Shown here: piece after piece, positions 51,100-59,565 of the stretch
Layout: each line of letters opens with the position of its first letter
Position numbering within the stretch: the stretch's first letter is position 1
The notes under the pieces: generated by a model
The model's input: the letters and a program-made list of their open reading frames with translations, nothing else
What the model was told of the DNA's origin: nothing
The model's database searches: none
Source: Hephaestia sp. MAHUQ-44
GTDB lineage: Bacteria > Pseudomonadota > Alphaproteobacteria > Sphingomonadales > Sphingomonadaceae
DNA: 64,000 bases
Direction: 5' to 3'
Assembly: GCF_023806085.1 (NCBI RefSeq)
Contig: NZ_JAMSLX010000010.1
Coordinates: 1 to 64,000, forward strand
Program-made: the position numbers and the translations under genes

Positions 51100-51469
51100 A
51101 TGCGATGCAGTCGAACCGCCCGGGATTGGCCGGAGGATCACGCCGGCGAGCGCGGCATCTACGACAACAGGAAGACGGCGGTCGATGCGATCTTCGTCAG
51201 ACGCGAACGGCGCTACAACCGCCGCTTCCAGCAGATGTACGGGCCTCCCTGCCAGCAACTTCCCGGATTGAGGGCTGTGAACGGTCGGCTATCCAGTCGA
51301 GCCGGCGGCGGGCACGCCGGTGAGCAGTTGGAAGAAGGGACAGGTCGAGAATGAGCTCAAGGATCGCACCGTCTGGGAGGTGTGCGAGGCCGCTGACCGT
51401 CCCGCGCCGATCGCCTATCGCGGGTCGTTCGATGGCTTCCATGCGCTGCCGGCGGCGGTATCGAAGACG
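51100..51469 (+). pseudogene. IS21-family transposase (istA) remnant
   Basis: One frame (about 51133-51250) reads EDHAGERGIYDNRKTAVDA then RRYNRRFQQM, the end of the catalytic core of IstA. The next frame (about 51280-51469) reads SSWKKGQVENE then YRGSFDGFHALPAAVSKT, the following IstA segment. The two are joined by a frameshift and a scrambled stretch, and both ends of the gene are missing; no istB follows. It is therefore a dead fragment. It stops abruptly at 51469, where the 3' part of the opposing carboxylesterase begins. Confidence 0.75.
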
Positions 51470-53102
51470 CTAGCGGCGCGGCGACACCGACGTTCACAAA
51501 CCAGGGCTGGTTTGCCGCACGTCGCCGTCGCACCACTTCCTCGTTCAACTCAAACATCCCGCTCAATGGGACGCGAGCCGATGCCGCGGTTCCGGCGAAC
51601 CATGCATATGACTGCGCTTGCGAATAAGGTTGCCATGCCGGTGCTCCCAGCGCGGCTGGTGCGCCATCGCGCGCGAATGCCGCCCAATATTCGATCATCA
51701 CGCGCGACAGATGCCGTTCATTCTCACCATCGGGGCGTGGCCAGTTCGGGGGAAGACGCGCACCGTTACCGATCTGCCCGAAGACATAGGGCAGTTCGCT
51801 GGCATGAAACGCGCAGAGATCGCGCGTTTCCGCCGCCGGATAACAATGGTCGAACAGATAGAGATAGGCAGGCACGCCGGCTGCGCTCTGCTTGCGAACC
51901 ATGCGTTCGGTTGCCCAACCATAAAGCGCGTCGCGCAGCGTCGCCAACATGCTGTTTTCGATATCCGACGCGGGATAAAGCCGCAGGAATTCGGGCGCGA
52001 GATCGCGGTAGCGCTGGGTGATCGCCGCCTCATACGCAGCGGCGCTGGCGGGCGCTTTGGGCAGAAACACGCGCTGTGAGCGGAGTTCGCCGCTGTTGAA
52101 CCCGGCGAGCAGCGGCACACGCGCCTGCTCGCCGCGATCAAAGGCATCGATCACCTGAAGCGGGAGGACATAGCCATCGATCGTCCCCTGCGGCGCGAAC
52201 CCGGCCCTGGTCGCAGCGACCGTCAGCGCCTCGCCATCCATCGCCCGCAGCGCCGCGATATCCGTCGCCCCCAATTTGAGGGCCAAGTCGCTGCCGATCG
52301 TTTCGGCGGACGGAAGGCCATAGACCGATCGATCCAGCACCGGGACGGCACGCGTGTTCGCGCTTTGCAGGATCGCCTTGTCGAACAAGCCTCGCGCAAG
52401 TGGGCTCGTCAGCAAATAGGTGACGCTGAGCGCGCCTGCGGATTCGCCCATCACCGTTACATTGCCGCTATCGCCCCCGAATGCGGCGATATTGTCGCGC
52501 ACCCAATGCAGCGCGGCGATCTGATCGAGAAGGCCGTAATTGCCCGAGGCATGATGTGGCGATTCTGCGGTCAGCACCGGATGCGCGAGCCAGCCCAGCA
52601 CACCCAGCCGATAATTGATCGACACGAAGACGATGCCGCGCCGGGCGAAATTCGCGCCGTCGTAGAGCGGCTCGGCGCTGCCCCCGATCCGCAGTGATCC
52701 GCCGTGGATCCAGACGATCACCGGCGCCTGCTTCGCCTGCTCAGATGCCCAGACATTGAGCGTCAGGCAATCCTCACTCATGCTTTCGGGCGGATCGTAA
52801 TAAACGCTCGTCGCGGGCACCGGCGGTTGCAGACAGCTCGACCCGAAGCGCGTGGCCTCGTGCGTACCGTGCGACGCGGTCGGCGGCGCGGGCGACTGCC
52901 AGCGACGCTCCCCAACGGGCGGCAGCGCGTAGGGAATACCCTTGAATATACGTAGCCCCTCGTCGGCAGAACCTACGAACGTCCCTTGGGCGATCGTCAC
53001 CACCGGCGGGTCGGCTGCACGGGCCGGAGCGGTAAGCAGAAAGGTCACCATGAGACCGGTCAGCGCAGCACGCGCAAACAAAGCGATCGATTCTCCCGTC
53101 AT
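51357..53102 (-). CDS. type B carboxylesterase with IS-derived C-terminal tail
   Basis: The product is 581 residues. A signal peptide (to PARAAD) indicates export. The alpha/beta-hydrolase has MSEDCLTLNVW, HGGSLRIGG, the nucleophile elbow GESAGALSV and FHASELPYVFG holding the catalytic His. It should hydrolyse carboxylic esters or lactones in the periplasm. AGGGAGG lies upstream of the ATG at 53102. Compared with its paralogue at 59,562, the native sequence ends near VNVGVAAPLA; the last 37 or so residues are encoded by the antisense of the istA remnant. The active site is unaffected, but the tail could alter folding or stability. Confidence 0.88.
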   Translation of the reverse strand: MTGESIALFARAALTGLMVTFLLTAPARAADPPVVTIAQGTFVGSADEGLRIFKGIPYALPPVGERRWQSPAPPTASHGTHEATRFGSSCLQPPVPATSVYYDPPESMSEDCLTLNVWASEQAKQAPVIVWIHGGSLRIGGSAEPLYDGANFARRGIVFVSINYRLGVLGWLAHPVLTAESPHHASGNYGLLDQIAALHWVRDNIAAFGGDSGNVTVMGESAGALSVTYLLTSPLARGLFDKAILQSANTRAVPVLDRSVYGLPSAETIGSDLALKLGATDIAALRAMDGEALTVAATRAGFAPQGTIDGYVLPLQVIDAFDRGEQARVPLLAGFNSGELRSQRVFLPKAPASAAAYEAAITQRYRDLAPEFLRLYPASDIENSMLATLRDALYGWATERMVRKQSAAGVPAYLYLFDHCYPAAETRDLCAFHASELPYVFGQIGNGARLPPNWPRPDGENERHLSRVMIEYWAAFARDGAPAALGAPAWQPYSQAQSYAWFAGTAASARVPLSGMFELNEEVVRRRRAANQPWFVNVGVAAPLASSIPPPAAHGSHRTTRDRRSARDGQRPRTPPRRCDP

Positions 53103-53157
53103 CGCTTTTCCTCCCTTTGCGAACCGATTCTGTTGCCAGCCACTCCATGAAAACATA

Positions 53158-53173
53158 AACTCACTCGCGAGTT
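53158..53173. promoter_or_regulatory. possible TetR-type operator in the divergent esterase/peptidase-like promoter
   Basis: AACTC and GAGTT flank six bases, and the centre contains the ten-base palindrome ACTCGCGAGT (53163-53172). It lies 55 bases from the esterase start and 29 bases from the divergent gene. Confidence 0.4.
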
Positions 53174-53202
53174 AATATCAACGATGTAACGGGAGAGGGC
53201 AT

Positions 53203-54504
53203 ATGGCGTTGCCAGACGCGAACCGGCGAGATTTCGTAATCGGCTCGGCCAGCCTGCCGCTCCTGTCCATTCCCACCTCTGCCAATGCGGCAAGCGAAGC
53301 GAAGGTCGAGGACGATCTTCAACGCTATGTCGGCTTCGGCAACAAGCAGGCGGGCGGAGACGGCGACGATCGCTGTGGCGCCTGGCTTGCCGCCGAACTC
53401 GAAAACGCCGGTTTTGCTGTTGAACGGCAAGCAGTATCGGTTCCCTTCTTCGCAACTGAGCGCTGCGAAATCGCTGCGGGTACGGCGCGCACAACATTGT
53501 GGCCGCAACCGATCGTCCGCGTCACCGGGCCCGATGGTATCACCGGCCCGCTCGTCCGCGTCGATTCAGCAGGCGGCGCAGCCGCCTCGCTCAACGGCGC
53601 GATCGCGCTGGTCGACCTGCCTTATGCCCGCTGGTCGACCGCGCTTGCCAAGCCGATCCGCACCCCGATCGACGCGGCATTTGCGCGCGGTGCCCATGCG
53701 GCTATCGTCGTCACCAACGGCCCGACAGGCAAGATCATCGCGCTCAATACCGATGGCCGCCGGCCGATGTTTCCCGGCCCGGTCGCGCTGATGGCACCCG
53801 ACGATGCCGCCCCCTTCTTCACCAGCGCGATGCGTGGCGAGCGAGCGACCCTGCACCTCACCGGCAACAGTGGACGGCGCCCGGCGTTTAATTTCGTCGG
53901 CCGCATCAATCGCGGCAAAGGGCGTTGGCTAGCGGTTTCAACGCCGCGATCGGGCTGGTTCACCTGCGCGGGCGAACGCGGCGGCGGGATCGCGGCGTGG
54001 CTCCATCTGGCGCGCTGGGCGAGCCGCAACGCGCCCGACCACGATCTCGCCTTCATCTGCAACACCGGGCACGAATATGAATATCTGGGCGCTGAGGAAT
54101 CGCTTCAGAAGATCGCGCCCAAGCCGCATGAGACCGCATTCTGGCTGCATCTGGGTGCCAATCTCGCCGCGCGCGACTGGCATGATGCGGTCGGCACAAG
54201 GGCTCCGCTCCCCGGCACCGATTCACAACGCTATCTTGTCGTCAGTCCGCCGTTGCTACCCGCCGCGCGCGCCGAGTTTGCGGGGCTGACCGGGTTGGAG
54301 GCGCCGTACAGCAGCGACCAGCTATCCGCCGGCGAACTGACCGGCATCATCGCCGCCGGCTATCGCTCGGTCGCGGGCGTGTTCGGCATCCACCGCTTCC
54401 ACCATGTCGCCGAAGACGATGCGCACTGCCTTTCCGCCCGCGCGGTGGCCCACACCATTGCCGCCTTCCAGCGCCTCGTCGCGCACGCGCTGCAAGGCGG
54501 CTGA
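53203..54504 (+). CDS. exported M28-peptidase-like protein with replaced metal ligands
   Basis: The product is 433 residues. A Tat-like signal (ANRRDFVIGSASLPLLSIP) is followed by an N-terminal segment like M28 peptidases (GNKQAGGDGDDRCGAWLAAEL), a PA-like insertion (ALVDLPYARWS...AAIVVTNG), and a second lobe. In active M28 enzymes the second lobe has HxD, GxxDN, EE and D/E metal ligands. Here the equivalent places read STPRSGWF, CAGERGGG and TGHEYEYLG, so the two-metal site seems lost or remodelled. The function is unknown; GGGAGAGGG precedes the ATG. The stop lies eight bases from the end of the opposing transporter gene. Confidence 0.65.
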   Translation: MALPDANRRDFVIGSASLPLLSIPTSANAASEAKVEDDLQRYVGFGNKQAGGDGDDRCGAWLAAELENAGFAVERQAVSVPFFATERCEIAAGTARTTLWPQPIVRVTGPDGITGPLVRVDSAGGAAASLNGAIALVDLPYARWSTALAKPIRTPIDAAFARGAHAAIVVTNGPTGKIIALNTDGRRPMFPGPVALMAPDDAAPFFTSAMRGERATLHLTGNSGRRPAFNFVGRINRGKGRWLAVSTPRSGWFTCAGERGGGIAAWLHLARWASRNAPDHDLAFICNTGHEYEYLGAEESLQKIAPKPHETAFWLHLGANLAARDWHDAVGTRAPLPGTDSQRYLVVSPPLLPAARAEFAGLTGLEAPYSSDQLSAGELTGIIAAGYRSVAGVFGIHRFHHVAEDDAHCLSARAVAHTIAAFQRLVAHALQGG

Positions 54505-54512
54505 TGCGCGCG

Positions 54513-56180
54513 CTATCCGTCGATCTTGCGGCGGAAGGTTTCGGGCAGGAACAACAGCCCGACGACGACCGTCATCGCGGCAATCAGGACCGGATACCAT
54601 AGCCCGTAATAGATATCCCCCGTCGCCGCGACCATCGCGAACGCCGTGGTCGGCAGGAACCCGCCGAACCAGCCGTTGCCGATATGATAGGGCAGCGACA
54701 TCGAGGTGTAGCGGATGCGCGCGGGAAACAATTCGACCAGCATTGCCGCAAGCGGGGCATAAGCCGATGTCACCAGCATCATGATCGCGATGATGATGAT
54801 CACCACCATCGGCTTGTCGATCTGATCGCGATCGGCCGCATGGGGATAGCCCGCGGCCCTCAGATCGGCCTCCACATTCTGCTGGAACGCCGCAATTGCG
54901 GCCACCCGCGCCTCACCCTTGAGTTGCGCGGGATCGGGCGCGGTGATCGCGGTGTTGCCGATCCGCACCTGCGCGATCGTGCCTGCGGGCGCCTCGACAT
55001 TGTCGTAGTTCACGCCGCTGCGCGCCAGATACGCCTTGGCGATGTCGCAGCTCGACGTGTCGAACTTGTTCTTGCCGATCGGATCGAACTGGAACGAACA
55101 TTCGGCGTCGTGCGCCACTACGGTGACGGGCGCATTCTCGACCGCTGCCGCCAGCGCGGGATTGGCCGCGTGGGTGAGCGCCTTGAACATCGGAAACAGC
55201 GTCACCGTTGCGATCAGGCACGAGGTGATGATGATCGGCTTGCGCCCGATCTTGTCGCTCAGCCAGCCGAAGAACACGAAGGTCGGCGTCGAGATGATGA
55301 GCGCGATGACAAGCAGGATGTTGGCGGTCGCGCCGTCGACCTTGGCGATCTTCTCGAGATAGAACAGCGTGTAGAACTGCCCGGTATAGCCGATCACCCC
55401 CTGCCCCGCGGTCGCGCCGAGCAGTGCGATCAGCACCAGCCGCAGGTTGCGCCAATTGCCGAATGCCTCCTTGAGCGGTGCCTTGGAGGTGGTGCCTTCG
55501 TCCTTCATCCGCTGGAACACGGGGCTTTCGGCAAGCTGGAGACGGATCCACAGCGAGATCGCCAGCAGCACGATCGAGAGCAGGAACGGCACGCGCCAGC
55601 CCCAATCGGCGAACGCTTCCTCACCCAGCAAGGTGCGCAGCCCGATGACGAGCAGCAATGCACCGAACAGGCCTATCGTCGCGGTGGTCTGGATGAAGCT
55701 GGTGAACAGGCCGCGTTTCCCGTCGGGCGCGTGCTCGGCGACATAGGTGGCCGCCCCGCCATATTCGCCGCCCACCGCAAGGCCCTGCAACAGCCGCAGC
55801 GTCACCAGGATGATCGGCGCGGCGATGCCGATCGAGGCGTAATTGGGCAGGAAGCCGACCGCGAAGGTCGACAGCCCCATCAGCCCCATCGTGACGAGAA
55901 AGGTATTCTTGCGCCCGACCATATCGCCGATGCGGCCGAAGAAGATCGACCCGAAGGGGCGCACCGCGAATCCTGCGGCAAAGGCCGCCAGCGCGAGGAT
56001 GAACGCCGTGGTATCGTTGACCCCGGAGAAGAACTGGCTCGAAATATAGGTCGCGAGCAGCCCATAGAGATAGAAATCATACCATTCGAACATCGTGCCC
56101 AGCGACGATGCGATGATGACGAGCCTTTCGCTCTGCTTCGTCGCGGGGTCGCTCGGCACTGCCTCGTCGCTGCCAGCCAT
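54513..56180 (-). CDS. MFS transporter, metabolite:H+ symporter (MHS) family
   Basis: The product is 555 residues, longer than typical MHS carriers (about 430-450). GTMFEWYDFYLYG is the diagnostic first-helix motif. RPFGSIFFGRIGDMVGRKNTF is the loop 2-3 signature and LLQGLAVGGEYGGAATYVAEHAP the helix 5 motif. An extra hydrophilic stretch of about 110 residues (AHDAECSFQFDPIGKNKF onward) lies between two helices in the C-terminal half. It is an inner-membrane symporter, probably for an organic acid. AGGAGAGG lies before the ATG. It lies 68 bases downstream of an SDR gene in the same direction. Confidence 0.9.
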   Translation of the reverse strand: MAGSDEAVPSDPATKQSERLVIIASSLGTMFEWYDFYLYGLLATYISSQFFSGVNDTTAFILALAAFAAGFAVRPFGSIFFGRIGDMVGRKNTFLVTMGLMGLSTFAVGFLPNYASIGIAAPIILVTLRLLQGLAVGGEYGGAATYVAEHAPDGKRGLFTSFIQTTATIGLFGALLLVIGLRTLLGEEAFADWGWRVPFLLSIVLLAISLWIRLQLAESPVFQRMKDEGTTSKAPLKEAFGNWRNLRLVLIALLGATAGQGVIGYTGQFYTLFYLEKIAKVDGATANILLVIALIISTPTFVFFGWLSDKIGRKPIIITSCLIATVTLFPMFKALTHAANPALAAAVENAPVTVVAHDAECSFQFDPIGKNKFDTSSCDIAKAYLARSGVNYDNVEAPAGTIAQVRIGNTAITAPDPAQLKGEARVAAIAAFQQNVEADLRAAGYPHAADRDQIDKPMVVIIIIAIMMLVTSAYAPLAAMLVELFPARIRYTSMSLPYHIGNGWFGGFLPTTAFAMVAATGDIYYGLWYPVLIAAMTVVVGLLFLPETFRRKIDG

Positions 56181-56248
56181 GATGATCCTCTCCTGTCCCG
56201 ATAGAGGCACGCCGCATTATGGGTCGCGGTCGTGCCATGCTCATGCTC

Positions 56249-57145
56249 CTAATGTGCGACTGCCATGGCTGGCTGGTCGCAGCCCGCACTCGCCAGTTCG
56301 CGCTCGGCCTGGGTGAAGCCGTAGGCGGGCACGATCTCGCCCGCGCGCGCGCCGATCGCGTCCCACGCGGCGACGACGCGATCGGCGGCGTCGGCATCGG
56401 TGCCGCCGACATAAACACCCTCGGTCAGTGTCACATTGGCCTGCGCGAAATGGCCGCCGCCCGCACATAGAATCGCGCGGGTCGGGGCATCATCGCCCAC
56501 CAAGGCAAGCAGGCCGGGGCTGACGAGCGCGGGATCGAGCGCCGCGAGCGCGTCGGGCGCGAGCACGCCGTCGGTCATCTGCGTCGCCGCGGTGGGGGCA
56601 AGGCAATTGACGCGGATGCCGTATTTCTCGCCCTCGATACCGAGCGTCTGCATCAGCCCGACCAGCGCCAGCTTGGCGGCGCCGTAATTCGCCTGACCGA
56701 AATTGCCGTAAAGGCCCGACGACGAGGTCGTCATCACGATCCGGCCGTGGCGCTGCGCGCGCATGATCTCCCACACCGCCTTGGTGCAGATCGCCGCGCC
56801 GATCAGATGGACGTCGACCACCAGCCGAAAATCGTCGATCTCCATCTTGGCGAAGCTCTTGTCGCGCAGAATGCCGGCGTTGTTCACGAGGATGTCGATC
56901 CGGCCCCATTCGGCCATCACGCGCTCGACCATGGCCGCGACCTGATCGACCTCGGTCACCGACGCGGCAATCGCGATTGCTTCACCACCGCTCGCGCGGA
57001 TTTCCTCGGCCACCGCATCGGCAGCGGCGCCGTTCATGTCGTTGACGACCAGCCTGGCGCCCAGCCGGGCCAGCAGCAAGGCGTGGCATCTCCCCAGCCC
57101 GCCGCCGGCCCCCGTGACGATCGCCACCCGATTGCGCAACTTCAT
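56249..57145 (-). CDS. SDR of the HSD17B4-like class
   Basis: The product is 298 residues. TGAGGGLGRCHALLLARLGA, VVNDMNGAAAD, NNAGILRDKSFAKME and TTSSSGLYGNFGQANYGAAK show the same class as the SDR at 41,097. No MaoC hydratase accompanies it here. It probably oxidises a 3-hydroxyacyl-CoA. A possible TetR operator lies 36 bases upstream of its start. The C-terminus continues beyond the SDR fold with about 60 residues that resemble the linker of multidomain homologues. Confidence 0.88.
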   Translation of the reverse strand: MKLRNRVAIVTGAGGGLGRCHALLLARLGARLVVNDMNGAAADAVAEEIRASGGEAIAIAASVTEVDQVAAMVERVMAEWGRIDILVNNAGILRDKSFAKMEIDDFRLVVDVHLIGAAICTKAVWEIMRAQRHGRIVMTTSSSGLYGNFGQANYGAAKLALVGLMQTLGIEGEKYGIRVNCLAPTAATQMTDGVLAPDALAALDPALVSPGLLALVGDDAPTRAILCAGGGHFAQANVTLTEGVYVGGTDADAADRVVAAWDAIGARAGEIVPAYGFTQAERELASAGCDQPAMAVAH

Positions 57146-57180
57146 CGACCCTTGCCTCCCGCTCTCGTTATTTCACTATC

Positions 57181-57194
57181 TCGTTAGTTAGCGA
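57181..57194. promoter_or_regulatory. possible TetR operator upstream of the SDR-MHS genes
   Basis: TCGTTAGTTAGCGA is an imperfect inverted repeat (TCGnTA...TAnCGA) in the 76 bases between the tetR stop and the SDR start. Confidence 0.35.
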
Positions 57195-57221
57195 TTTGAT
57201 CAAATAGAGGAACCGCCTTGG

Positions 57222-57920
57222 TCACGCCAGCCGTTCGGCGGCGCGTTCGGCGCAGATGGCGTGGAACCCCGCCGCCATGAACCGTGCCATCCGCTGCTTG
57301 ACCGCGGCATAATCGCCCGACTGGCACAGCCCGCCCGACAGCTTGTCGATCCGTCCCGTCCGCGCGAGCGTGAGCATCAGCGCGCCGGTCACGAAATGAT
57401 AACCCCAGAAGATGTCCTCCTCGGCGGCGTCGGGGAGCGCTTTTTTGAGCATCCCGATCAACCGCAGCACGACCGGATCGAAATGCTCGTCCATCATCTT
57501 GGCGCCCCATTCGGGGGTGTTGGCGACCTGTGCGCTCAACGCCGCATAGTTGCGCCAGCCCTCGCCGCCTTCGATGTAGAGATCGAGATCGGTATCGAGG
57601 AACGCATGAAGCGCGCCCTCGATCGTCGGCTTGCCGCCGGTCGCCTTGTCGTAATCGTTGAGCACCTTCATCCGGCGCTCGCTCGTCACCGCCGCGCGCC
57701 GGGCGAATACCGCATCGAACAGCTTCTGCTTGTCGTCGAAATAGTAATTGAGCAGCGTGTGGTGGACGCCGACGCGTTTGGCGACGTCCTTGAGCGTCAC
57801 GCCATAAAGGCCGTGCCGCGAAAACAGATATTCCGCCGCGTCGAGAATATGTTCGGTCGTTTCCGCGCGGCGCTCGGCCTTGGACAGGCGTTTCTCGCGC
57901 GGTTTCTCGACAGTCGACAC
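57222..57920 (-). CDS. TetR family transcriptional regulator
   Basis: The product is 232 residues. The N-terminal helix-turn-helix lies at about residues 20-65 (ILDAAEYLFSRHGLYGVTLKDVAKRVGVHHTLLNYYF). The C-terminal ligand domain resembles a subgroup common in fatty-acid and steroid catabolism. I use GTG at 57920, which has GAAGGGA six bases upstream; TTG at 57926 is an alternative. It sits between the AMP-ligase operon and the SDR-MHS genes, all on the minus strand, and is the only regulator of this module. The ligand is unknown. Confidence 0.88.
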   Translation of the reverse strand: MSTVEKPREKRLSKAERRAETTEHILDAAEYLFSRHGLYGVTLKDVAKRVGVHHTLLNYYFDDKQKLFDAVFARRAAVTSERRMKVLNDYDKATGGKPTIEGALHAFLDTDLDLYIEGGEGWRNYAALSAQVANTPEWGAKMMDEHFDPVVLRLIGMLKKALPDAAEEDIFWGYHFVTGALMLTLARTGRIDKLSGGLCQSGDYAAVKQRMARFMAAGFHAICAERAAERLA

Positions 57921-57975
57921 GTGCAATCCCTTCGTTACTCACCACAAACCGGGCCGGGCTCAACCCCGGGCCGGT

Positions 57976-59565
57976 TCATTCCTGGCCATAGTCCGATCTC
58001 AACCGCATTTTGTCGATCTTGCCCGTCGATGCCAGTGGCATGTTGGGAATTCGGATGACTGCATCGGGAATCCACCACGGCGCGACCCGCCCGCGCAAGG
58101 CCTCCAGCAGGTCGTCGTCGGCGATCGGATCGCCACCGCGGGTCTCCACGACCAGAATCGGCCGCTCGCCCCATTTGGGATCGGCCCGCCCGATCACTGC
58201 GACCAGCGCAACCTGCGGCAAGGCGGCGACAATCGCTTCGATCTCGGCGGGGTTGATCCACTCACCCCCCGATTTGATCAGATCCTTGGCACGGCCGGTG
58301 ATGGTGACGTTGCCGCACGCATCGATCCGCGCGAGGTCTCCGGTATCGAACCAACCATCGGTGGTCGCGCTCTCGCCATCGCCGAAATAGCGCTCGACCA
58401 CCGCCGCGCCGCGCACCTTGAGATGCCCCTCGACCCCGCGTTGCTCGGGGAGCACCCTCCCCTCGCCATCGGTGAGCAACAGATCGACCCCGACCGCCGG
58501 CCGTCCCGACAGCGCGGCATCGCGTCCGCTATCCCCGGAGGCCGCAGCGGTGCCTAATGGGGACAATTCAGTCATCCCCCAACTCGTCTGGACGATGACG
58601 CCGAGCTGCCGCTCGAGCCGCTCCATCAACGCCGGGGGCATCGGCGCGCCCCCCACAAGAATGCGCTGCAGCGACGGCACCACGTCGCCGGACGCCTCGA
58701 GATGTTCGAGCAACCCGAGCCAGACCGTCGGCACGCCGACCGCAACCGTCACGCCTTCATCGACGATCAGCCGCGCCAGCCGCGCGCCATCGGCATGGCG
58801 GCCCGGCAGGACCAATTTGGCGCCAACCGCGGGCGCCGCGAAGGGCAGCCCCCAGGCATTGGCGTGGAACATCGGCACCACCGCCAGCACCGCATCATGG
58901 GCGGTCAGCCCGATCACGTCGGCCTGGAGCAGGCGGAGCGTGTGGAGATAGCTCGATCGGTGGGTGTAGGTAACGCCCTTGGGCGCCCCCGTGGTGCCCG
59001 AGGTGAAGCACAGCCCGCTGGGAGCGGTCTCGTCAAAGTCACCCCAGACGACATCATCGCGCGCCGCCGCGATCGCGGGTTTGAGCGCCGAAATCGAGCA
59101 TTCACGCGGCGGCTGCCGAAGCCCTGCGGCGGCACCGTCGATCACCAGCACATGCGCGACCAGCGGCGCCTGCGCGAGGATCTGCTGGACCAAGGGCGCA
59201 AGGTCGGCGCTCGCGATCAGCACGCGCGCTTCGGATTGCGCCAGCATCGCAGCGAGTTGCGACGCCATCAGTCGCGGGTTGAGCGTGTGGCACACCGCGC
59301 CCATGCCCATGATCGCGTACCAGGCCTCGACATGCGCCTGCGTATTCCAGGCCAACGTCGCGACACGATCGCCGCGCGCCACGCCGAGATCGACGAGCAC
59401 GCCCGACACCCGCTGCGCGCGCGTGCGCAATGCCGCATAGCCGATCCGGTCGCTTCCCCCCGCGCCATGCGCCGTCACAACCTCGGCATCGGGATGCCAT
59501 TTGGCAGCGTGATCGAGAAACTTGTCGAGCGTGAGTGCGAATGGCTGCATGGCCCCGTGGGTCAT
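57976..59565 (-). CDS. AMP-dependent fatty-acid/aryl-CoA ligase
   Basis: The product is 529 residues. FTSGTTGAPKGVTYTHRSS is the P-loop, QTSWGMTELSPLG the A5 motif, DGWFDTGDLARID holds the AMP-binding Asp, and LASTGKIDKMRLR the C-terminal Lys. The pattern resembles medium-chain acyl-CoA ligases (VPMFHANAWGLPFA). It activates an acid released by the neighbouring esterases. The ATG at 59565 overlaps the esterase stop by four bases, so esterase and ligase are translationally coupled. Confidence 0.92.
   Translation of the reverse strand: MTHGAMQPFALTLDKFLDHAAKWHPDAEVVTAHGAGGSDRIGYAALRTRAQRVSGVLVDLGVARGDRVATLAWNTQAHVEAWYAIMGMGAVCHTLNPRLMASQLAAMLAQSEARVLIASADLAPLVQQILAQAPLVAHVLVIDGAAAGLRQPPRECSISALKPAIAAARDDVVWGDFDETAPSGLCFTSGTTGAPKGVTYTHRSSYLHTLRLLQADVIGLTAHDAVLAVVPMFHANAWGLPFAAPAVGAKLVLPGRHADGARLARLIVDEGVTVAVGVPTVWLGLLEHLEASGDVVPSLQRILVGGAPMPPALMERLERQLGVIVQTSWGMTELSPLGTAAASGDSGRDAALSGRPAVGVDLLLTDGEGRVLPEQRGVEGHLKVRGAAVVERYFGDGESATTDGWFDTGDLARIDACGNVTITGRAKDLIKSGGEWINPAEIEAIVAALPQVALVAVIGRADPKWGERPILVVETRGGDPIADDDLLEALRGRVAPWWIPDAVIRIPNMPLASTGKIDKMRLRSDYGQE

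Noticed and set aside
54684..56204. Plus-strand open frame of 506 codons opposite the MHS transporter
   Set aside because: It is antisense to a clear membrane transporter and dominated by Arg, His, Asp and Gln.
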